From the NCBI GenBank assembly GCA_023390955.1, contig JAEWBW010000525.1, positions 1 to 10,011 on the forward strand: DNA of 10,011 nucleotides. Reading direction: 5' to 3'. This document shows positions 1 to 4,262 of the stretch, one piece after another. The position numbers and the translations under genes were made by a program. Numbering within the stretch: position 1 is the first letter of the stretch; every line of letters starts with the position of its first letter. This DNA is from Pseudomonadota bacterium (GTDB lineage Bacteria > Pseudomonadota > Alphaproteobacteria > Rhizobiales > Xanthobacteraceae). The notes under the pieces are model-generated. The model saw only the letters and a list, made by a program, of their open reading frames with translations. It ran no database searches and was not told the origin of the DNA.

Positions 1-829
1 GCAGAATGGTGCTCACGAAGGCGAGCATGGCAATATAGCCAAGATCGCGGGCGACGCGCCGCTCCGTTGACGAGATGGGAACGGTGCGCAGAATTTCGTA
101 GGCTCGAGCTGCAAGGCATCCTGCCACGAACTCGAAGAAGTGAGGATAGGGCGCGTAGTATCCAACCCATCCCATAGCGTCGGATGGGGAGAGTGTAGGC
201 GCAACGAACGCGCCGACGGCGACTTGTTGGTAAAGCAGATGACGGTGCAGCGCAGCGGCCAATCCCAGATTGACCAAAGCAACGCAGGTGACCGCTGCAA
301 CGTTCCGAAGCCGGGATATCGGAATGCAAAGTAGAGGGAACAGCGCATAGAGAAACATCTCTGCGCTGACAGACCAAAGATGGGCGACAAACGGAAGCGT
401 GAACGTCGCCATGGTGTTGCCGATCGCTGGAATCCAGCCCTGCACTCCGAGCAAGAACAGCAGCGTCCCCTTTGGCGGGATCGGCTGGCCGAGATAGAGC
501 ATAATCGCCAAGGCGATCAGAACCGTGACGGTGTACATCGGCCACAGCCGAGCGAAGCGCGCGACCACAAACGTCTTCATGCGCCAGGCGCCAACGCGGC
601 CGACGAACGACTGTGAGTAGTTCAGCCAGATCACAAAGCCGCTGAGTACGAAAAACGGCGGCATCGCGGCGCCGGACAGCGGCATGAGGAAATTAACGAG
701 GTTCGGCATACCGACGATGAGCGGGGCGCCGTGGCCGATGACGACCATCATTGCGGCGACGAATCTCAGACCGGTCAGGGCGGGAATGTTCGTTCGGGTT
801 TTGGAAAGGACGTCGGCCGGGGCGTGCAT
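1..829 (-). CDS. Acyltransferase-3 family membrane protein (OafA/YrhL-like), C-terminus outside window
   Basis: Integral-membrane acyltransferase of the acyltransferase-3 family, whose members move acetyl or other acyl groups onto surface polysaccharides or other envelope molecules. About 276 residues are visible and the frame is open to the left edge. Family hallmarks seen: the first-helix motif with Arg22 and His33 (LTGLRFVAAMMVVIGHG, 18-34), PPFFVLSGF at 57-65, RFARLWPMY at 91-99, and HLWSVSAEMFLYALFP at 150-165, which matches the usual LWSxxxExxFYxxxP block. Several hydrophobic helices follow. The start is the ATG at 829; an in-frame TAG immediately precedes it, so no longer start is possible. 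The ribosome-binding site is weak (GAGG about 14 bases upstream). The acceptor cannot be told from sequence; exopolysaccharide, O-antigen or Nod-factor-like substrates are all possible. Third-position G/C looks lower than in genes right of 1774, in keeping with an accessory gene. Confidence 0.9.
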   Translation of the reverse strand, partial: MHAPADVLSKTRTNIPALTGLRFVAAMMVVIGHGAPLIVGMPNLVNFLMPLSGAAMPPFFVLSGFVIWLNYSQSFVGRVGAWRMKTFVVARFARLWPMYTVTVLIALAIMLYLGQPIPPKGTLLFLLGVQGWIPAIGNTMATFTLPFVAHLWSVSAEMFLYALFPLLCIPISRLRNVAAVTCVALVNLGLAAALHRHLLYQQVAVGAFVAPTLSPSDAMGWVGYYAPYPHFFEFVAGCLAARAYEILRTVPISSTERRVARDLGYIAMLAFVSTIL

Positions 830-926
830 CTAGGCGTTATCTGCCTCGAAAGGGGTGGATCTCTTAGCAAATCAGTGAAAGCATGTCAGCACCAGCCCCA
901 ATAAGGATCGCGACACCGTCACCGAC

Positions 927-1067
927 GTGGCCGACGAGGTGATGGCCGCGGCGATGGGCGAGCTTTCGAAGACCGTTCCGACGTCGCTCCCGGGGCTGCT
1001 GATCGACTGTTTCATTTCCAGACTGGCGCGCCTGTCGGAGCACGCTCGTTCCGCGCAATCTCCTTAG
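927..1067 (+). pseudogene. Possible remnant or frameshifted small gene
   Basis: From about 886 the plus strand is open in one frame to the TAG at 1065-1067 and reads as plausible protein (for example DRDTVTDVADEVMAAAMGEL). Third positions are strongly G/C up to about 1005. No good start is present in this frame: the first GTG (927) has no ribosome-binding site, and an upstream ATG at 883 lies in another frame that stops soon after. A single-base change near 885-900 would join that ATG to this frame. The 3' part overlaps the convergent 73-residue gene. It may be a decayed gene, a sequencing error or chance; I do not recognise the product. Confidence 0.25.
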
Positions 1068-1233
1068 CGATCTCTTCGGCCTCGGCCTTGCTCGGAGCGC
1101 CCGTCACCGAGCGCCGGCCGGGATTGTCGTCAAACTGGACGAAGGTCGAGACGCGGATTTCGTAACGCTGGTTGAGGCGCCCGTCGTCGCTGCAAATGAG
1201 CCGGACGTGGGTGTAAGGCTTCTTCTCTGGCAT
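1012..1233 (-). CDS. Small hypothetical protein (73 aa)
   Basis: I do not recognise this protein. It is short, soluble and highly charged, with no signal peptide or membrane segment. The first half (about residues 6-40) alternates hydrophobic and polar residues like a small beta sheet; the second half (about 47-62, SKAEAEEIAKEIARNE) should form one amphipathic helix, giving a beta-beta-beta-alpha layout. Third codon positions are mostly G/C on this strand, which supports coding. The ATG at 1233 lacks a clear Shine-Dalgarno sequence. It lies between other very small genes, and its 3' end overlaps the doubtful frame on the other strand. Confidence 0.6.
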   Translation of the reverse strand: MPEKKPYTHVRLICSDDGRLNQRYEIRVSTFVQFDDNPGRRSVTGAPSKAEAEEIAKEIARNERAPTGAPVWK

Positions 1234-1313
1234 GTCGCATGATCGCGCCGAATCTCGGCTGAGAGAAGCCGCTAGAGCTCGGCACCAAGCTGCGTTGAGC
1301 TACTGTGGCTTGG

Positions 1314-1469
1314 TCAACGGGCCAACGGGTCGCTGTTCGCCGTTGCGGACAGGTCGTGGCGACGGGCTGCAGACCTATAATTCTCTGCGATCTCGAGAAG
1401 CCCTTCGCGCGCCTCGATGAGGTCGCTATTCGCTGCCCAACAGCGTGCAACCCGCTCTAAGGCGCGCAT
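1314..1469 (-). CDS. Small hypothetical protein (51 aa), charged helical
   Basis: A short gene below the usual length cut-off. It starts at the ATG at 1469 and ends at the TGA at 1314-1316. A good ribosome-binding site, GGGAGG, lies at 1480-1485, ten bases before the start. The product is almost wholly helical (residues 2-37 include WAANSDLIEAREGLLEIAEN) and resembles in style the many small rhizobial proteins of unknown role built from ER...LLEMAE.YR-type helices; this resemblance is from memory and not a domain call. There is no membrane segment. The competing longer frames over this stretch give low-complexity Arg/Pro/Ser-rich products and look like shadows. Confidence 0.5.
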   Translation of the reverse strand: MRALERVARCWAANSDLIEAREGLLEIAENYRSAARRHDLSATANSDPLAR

Positions 1470-1489
1470 TTCGTCAACGCCTCCCAGAT

Positions 1490-1517
1490 GCTTCCCAGCG
1501 CGAAAAAGCTGGGAAAC
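1490..1517 (-). terminator. Hairpin downstream of tRNA-Arg, possible terminator
   Basis: A perfect 8-bp inverted repeat (TTCCCAGC at 1492-1499 and GCTGGGAA at 1508-1515), extended to 10 bp with one wobble pair, encloses an 8-base loop. It sits about 40 bases past the 3' end of the tRNA gene and just before the ribosome-binding site of the 51-residue gene. The run of T on the minus strand is in the loop, not after the stem, so it is not a classic intrinsic terminator. It could instead act on the leader of the small gene. Confidence 0.35.
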
Positions 1518-1555
1518 GAAGCGTCCAAGAACTAATATTAGGACTTTGATTTCAT

Positions 1556-1632
1556 TGGCGCGCTCGGAAGGATTCGAACCTCCGACCCTCGGAATCGAAA
1601 TCCGATGCTCTATCCAGCTGAGCTACGAGCGC
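1556..1632 (-). tRNA. tRNA-Arg (anticodon TCG)
   Basis: A complete cloverleaf of 77 bases with the 3' CCA encoded. The acceptor stem GCGCTCG pairs perfectly with CGAGCGC. The D arm is GCTC/GAGC and the anticodon stem is TCGGA/TCCGA around the loop TTTCGAT, which gives anticodon TCG (reads CGA arginine codons). The T arm is GGAGG/CCTTC, with one G-T pair, around TTCGAAT. The discriminator base is G. Plus-strand reading through this gene yields the well-known spurious peptide LARSEGFEPPT, which confirms the locus type. The 3' end faces the small-gene segment on the left, the usual side for integration of islands. Confidence 0.97.
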
Positions 1633-1734
1633 ATCCAGGCCCGGGGCGTCGGGCGTGGTGACGGGGATACCGCTCGGCGAAGGCCAACGCGTATCCCTTG
1701 GACGGGGTGGGATTAGCAGAGAGGATTGGTCAGC

Positions 1735-1764
1735 AAAAGCCCCACCTGCTCGATTTGAGCAGGT
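1735..1764 (-). terminator. Rho-independent-like terminator after the Pro/Tyr-tailed membrane protein
   Basis: A perfect 8-bp stem (ACCTGCTC/GAGCAGGT, 1744-1751 with 1757-1764) closes a 5-base loop nine bases after the stop codon of the 1774-2385 gene. On the minus strand it is followed by GGGGC and then TTTT (1738-1735). The T-run is short and offset, so strength is uncertain, but placement fits a terminator. Confidence 0.6.
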
Positions 1765-1773
1765 CGAGACCGC

Positions 1774-2385
1774 TTACCAGGTGTTGCCGAACATGCCGAA
1801 ATGCGGTTGCTGGGCGACCCGCATCGGGCGGCCGTATTGCTGGCGGCCGTATTGGGGACCGTACGAATAGTACTGCGGTCCATTGTAGTACTGGGGTCCG
1901 TTGTATTGCGGCTGGGCGTGCGAGCGTGCGACCTTCCGCTTCGGCTGGGGCGCTGCCACCGGCTTGGCTTCGATCGGTGTGGCTTCAGCAATCGTGGGCT
2001 CGGCGGTCTTGGCTTCCGCTGTCTTGGCTTCGGCTGTCTTGGCAGGCGCGGCGCCCTTCGGCTCCGGCGCGAACTGCGCGAAGGTATCTCGAACGCGCGC
2101 CTTGGCGGACATTTCGGCGAGCAGCGGCGACGGGGCGACATCAGCCTGCGGCTGCGCGGCGGCAACGACCGACCGGCTCGCGGGCTGGCTGGTGTCGAGC
2201 ACGACGCGTTCGGGCAGCTTGCGGTCGGAGCGGATCCGGATCATCGGCTGATCATTGCTGGCGGGCGTGGCAGCCTCGGCGGCCTGCGTGACAGGCGCCT
2301 GCGTGAGGGTCTGACCGACCAGAACGATCAGCGCCAGCAGCGCGCCACCGACGAAAATGAAGTACCTGAGGATGGGCATTGGCAT
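1774..2385 (-). CDS. Single-pass membrane protein with KTAEA repeats and Pro/Tyr-rich tail, unknown function
   Basis: I do not recognise a named family. The 203-residue product has one N-terminal membrane segment (about residues 6-24, LRYFIFVGGALLALIVLVG), so the rest is probably periplasmic, either anchored or released. Residues 48-68 (MIRIRSDRKLPERVVLDTSQP region) look conserved and folded. Then come an Ala/Pro-rich linker, three KTAEA-type repeats at about 116-129, a basic patch (149-155) and a low-complexity Gly-Pro-Gln-Tyr tail (about 158-185) ending in FGMFGNTW. The start at 2385 was chosen because GGAG lies four bases upstream and the membrane segment follows at once; a longer frame to 2481 adds a basic, unconvincing 32 residues. 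The gene upstream on the same strand (2547-3104) is also a one-helix protein, so the two may be co-transcribed across the 161-base gap. A cell-wall or envelope role is inference. Confidence 0.75.
   Translation of the reverse strand: MPMPILRYFIFVGGALLALIVLVGQTLTQAPVTQAAEAATPASNDQPMIRIRSDRKLPERVVLDTSQPASRSVVAAAQPQADVAPSPLLAEMSAKARVRDTFAQFAPEPKGAAPAKTAEAKTAEAKTAEPTIAEATPIEAKPVAAPQPKRKVARSHAQPQYNGPQYYNGPQYYSYGPQYGRQQYGRPMRVAQQPHFGMFGNTW
1868..1903. repeat. 18-bp tandem repeat (two copies) coding the Tyr-rich tail
   Basis: Two adjacent 18-bp units (1868-1885 and 1886-1903) differ at two positions. They encode the repeated YYNGPQ-type segment of the C-terminal tail of the 1774-2385 gene and are a likely site of slippage. 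Confidence 0.7.
2001..2043. repeat. 15-bp tandem repeat (nearly three copies) coding KTAEA units
   Basis: Near-identical 15-bp units start at 2001, 2016 and 2031, built on the core TCTTGGCTTC as read on the plus strand. They encode the AEAKT repeats of the linker in the 1774-2385 gene. The period is a multiple of three, so copy changes would keep frame. Confidence 0.75.
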
Positions 2386-2546
2386 CGCGCTCCGCCCGCG
2401 CATTGGCGCGTTGGCTCTTCGCCATAACCGGCGATACCTTGATTTGTTCCTGAGCCCGTGCGCGCGGTTCAACGGCCGCACGAAGATTCTTGGCGATCGC
2501 GCGCGCTACGGTAACTTTTCTGCTACCGGCGTCGTCCCGGCGTTTA

Positions 2547-3104
2547 CTAGGCGCGCCGCGCGGAGACGACCGAACACCTGGCCTTGTCGGCATTCACGTT
2601 AACGAAGCCGACCTGCACCTGCGCAAACGTCTTTCGGCTCTTCATGTTCACGGTTTCGGGAACAAGCCGCTTGCGGTCGGTGAGATGGCTGCCGTCGCGG
2701 CGCGTGAACGCGCAGGCAAGCTCGAGATCCTTCACGGCATAGTCGTTGTCGTTTCTCAGCGTGAACGTCACCAGCGCGCGCGATCCGAGGCCGCCACGGC
2801 GCCAGGTCTGTGACGAAATCCGCATGCGGCCGAGCTCGGCCGCCTCCGCCGCGGGCGTCGCCGCCGGGGTGTCGGCGGGTCCCGGCTCGACCGCGGCGAG
2901 CGACAATTGCTCGGTGCCGCTGCCTTCGGACGGCGGCATCAGCAGCCACACACCGCCGCCCACCAGGAGCGCGGAGGCGAGGCCGAGGCCGGCCCGCTTG
3001 AACAGGAAAGAGGGCTTGGACAGGAAGGCGGGTTTGGGACGCGCCGGGACCGCGCCTGTCTCGGCGGCGCCGATGGGTTCAATACGGTCTGAGCCTGTGG
3101 TCAT
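2547..3104 (-). CDS. Single-pass membrane protein with C-terminal beta-sandwich-like domain
   Basis: Unnamed 185-residue protein. A cytosolic N-terminus rich in Pro and Lys (1-37) precedes one membrane helix (about 38-56, AGLGLASALLVGGGVWLLM). An Ala/Pro linker follows (about 58-92), then a C-terminal domain (about 93-183). This domain, with VTFTLRNDNDYAVKDLELAC at 112-131 and a later VQVGFVN strand, has the pattern of the FxLYD/DUF3426-type immunoglobulin-like fold found on bacterial envelope proteins; this is a pattern-based inference. Cys131 and Cys177 are a possible disulfide pair. I chose the ATG at 3104 because the ten codons before it (from an ATG at 3134) have poor third-position G/C. 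The 3134 start does have AGGAAGGA about 14 bases upstream and cannot be excluded. Confidence 0.75.
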   Translation of the reverse strand: MTTGSDRIEPIGAAETGAVPARPKPAFLSKPSFLFKRAGLGLASALLVGGGVWLLMPPSEGSGTEQLSLAAVEPGPADTPAATPAAEAAELGRMRISSQTWRRGGLGSRALVTFTLRNDNDYAVKDLELACAFTRRDGSHLTDRKRLVPETVNMKSRKTFAQVQVGFVNVNADKARCSVVSARRA

Positions 3105-3347
3105 GGCAGCATCACCGATACCGGCAAGGCCCATGGCGGCGCTTGCCGTCCTTCCTCCCTATGGCTCCGGTGCGGCCGGTTTACGGCGAAGCACCGGTCT
3201 GTTTCTCAACCCGCCCGGGGCGCGCCAGTTCCCACAATGGCACAGGCCCGGCCAACGGCGGCGCGGGTAGCGAGCCACCGCGCGGCCCGCTAACATGTCC
3301 CGCAATGCCGCAAGGCGTGTTGAGAACGCTTGTTTGGGAGGAATGAA

Positions 3348-3731
3348 ATGCCCGTCGTCACCTGGGACCACGTCCATCTGCGCTGCCCCGATCCGGAAGC
3401 CACCGCGGCCTGGCTCCGCGATATCTTGGGCGGCGAGATCGTGCGCGGCTCTGGGCGCATCGACGTCAAGCTTGGCGGCGCCAACGTCTTCCTGATGGGG
3501 CTCGACCCCGGCAAGCCGATGAACCCGCCGCCGGCCCACCCCCATCAGGGTCTCGACCATATCGGGCTGACCGTGAAGGACATCGACGCGGTCGCCGCCG
3601 AGATCAAGGCCAAGGGCGTGGAGTTCACCCGCGAGCCGACGACGATCCGCCCGGGCGTCCGTGTCTGCTTCATCCGCGGCCCCGAGAACATCTCGGTCGA
3701 GCTGCTCGAGCGCGATCCCAAGTACACCTGA
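3348..3731 (+). CDS. VOC family protein (glyoxalase/bleomycin-resistance/dioxygenase fold)
   Basis: A 127-residue protein of the vicinal oxygen chelate superfamily with two beta-alpha-beta-beta-beta modules (about 4-52 and 68-121). Likely metal ligands are His8 (or His10), His71 in LDHIGLTV, and Glu118 in ISVELLE. The segment GVRVCFIRGPENISVELLE (103-121) is typical of the second module. Length is normal for single-chain members that work as dimers. Substrate is not predictable: glyoxalase, epimerase, thiol transferase and dioxygenase activities all occur. The start at 3348 has a strong Shine-Dalgarno sequence, GGGAGGA, five bases upstream; a longer frame from 3330 would place that site inside the gene. 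It is divergent from the 2547-3104 gene across about 240 bases in which I see nothing else. It is unlikely to share a promoter with the GrlR-family gene, because a Pho box lies between them. Confidence 0.88.
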   Translation: MPVVTWDHVHLRCPDPEATAAWLRDILGGEIVRGSGRIDVKLGGANVFLMGLDPGKPMNPPPAHPHQGLDHIGLTVKDIDAVAAEIKAKGVEFTREPTTIRPGVRVCFIRGPENISVELLERDPKYT

Positions 3732-3762
3732 GCGATCCGCTCGTCTGCGGCGCAGCCTGCGA

Positions 3763-3780
3763 CTGTCATAAAACTGTCAT
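3763..3780 (+). promoter_or_regulatory. Pho box (PhoB-binding site)
   Basis: CTGTCATAAAACTGTCAT is two exact CTGTCAT repeats separated by AAAA, an 11-bp period. It matches the established PhoB-box consensus CTGTCATA(A/T)A(A/T)CTGTCA(C/T) at all 18 positions. It starts 31 bases after the stop codon of the VOC gene, and the first start codon downstream is that of the GrlR-family gene at 3911. No gene on the minus strand starts nearby, so that gene is the natural target. Only one box is seen; a third half-site at the 11-bp spacing is absent on both sides. Confidence 0.8.
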
Positions 3781-3834
3781 CTCACGCGCGGGCCCTGCCG
3801 CATGGGCCGCTGCCGGCGCCGGCGAACTGCCGCG

Positions 3835-3863
3835 TTGCGCCGGCTGTGACGCTTTGGCATAAA
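3835..3863 (+). promoter_or_regulatory. Candidate sigma-70 promoter for the GrlR-family gene
   Basis: TTGCGC (3835-3840) and CATAAA (3858-3863) are separated by 17 bases and lie about 50 bases before the start codon at 3911. Both hexamers are imperfect (3/6 and 4/6). The Pho box lies about 55 bp upstream of the -35 element, farther than the usual overlap with -35, so either PhoB acts from upstream or another promoter nearer the box is used. Confidence 0.3.
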
Positions 3864-3910
3864 AGGTCAACCGGCCCGCCTTGGGCGAAGGCAGCCGGCC
3901 ACGGGACGCT

Positions 3911-4261
3911 ATGAGAAACGGGCTCTACTCGATCCATGTGACGCTGCTGGATGGCCGCGCCGGCAAGGGCAGCGGCGTGATCCTGTTTCGCGACGGCAAG
4001 ATCCTCGGCGGCGACGCCTATCTCTATTACACCGGCAGCTACACGGTGAAGGACAACACCTTCAAGGGTGAGGTGCTGGTGCAGCGTCACACGTCGCCGC
4101 GCAACGACGACAACCCCCTGTTCGGCGGTCCCGCCGCGGTCGGCATCGGCGTCAGCGGCACCTTCACAGATACCAACGCCCAGATGACGGGGACCGCATT
4201 GGTCGGCAAGGCGAGCCAGATCTTTGGCGCCACGCTGCGCCGGCTCGCCGACACCGACTAG
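3911..4261 (+). CDS. GrlR family regulatory protein
   Basis: A 116-residue protein resembling the GrlR family. It has the N-terminal MRNGLYSIHV, the central GGDAYLYYTGSY (33-44) and a C-terminal half made of short beta strands, fitting the small lipocalin-like beta barrel of that family. In enteropathogenic E. coli GrlR blocks the activator GrlA of the type III secretion island; in rhizobia the family is widespread and its role is not established. The family call rests on my recognition of the N-terminal GxYSxxF/V and GGD.xYxG patterns. The start at 3911 is preferred because the family begins with M-(K/R)-(N/D)-G-x-Y-S; the frame could extend to 3881. The ribosome-binding site is weak. A perfect Pho box upstream suggests phosphate control. 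The stop lies one base from the stop of the converging sensor kinase. Confidence 0.7.
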   Translation: MRNGLYSIHVTLLDGRAGKGSGVILFRDGKILGGDAYLYYTGSYTVKDNTFKGEVLVQRHTSPRNDDNPLFGGPAAVGIGVSGTFTDTNAQMTGTALVGKASQIFGATLRRLADTD

Positions 4262-4262
4262 C

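Noticed and set aside
13..390. 125-codon minus-strand open frame
   Set aside because: It lies out of frame within the acyltransferase-3 gene, whose motifs are continuous through this stretch.
1..1632. Mobile element or prophage left of the tRNA
   Set aside because: No transposase, integrase, inverted terminal repeats or duplicate tRNA end can be seen inside the window. The idea is kept only as a finding about the boundary.
1417..1716. 99-codon plus-strand open frame containing LARSEGFEPPTLGIEIRC
   Set aside because: It is the known spurious translation of a tRNA gene read on the wrong strand; the tRNA-Arg lies on the minus strand at 1556-1632.
1801..2427. 208-codon plus-strand open frame rich in Leu-Gly-Arg
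   Set aside because: Antisense to the single-pass membrane protein at 1774-2385; the Leu/Gly pattern is produced by the repeat on the other strand.
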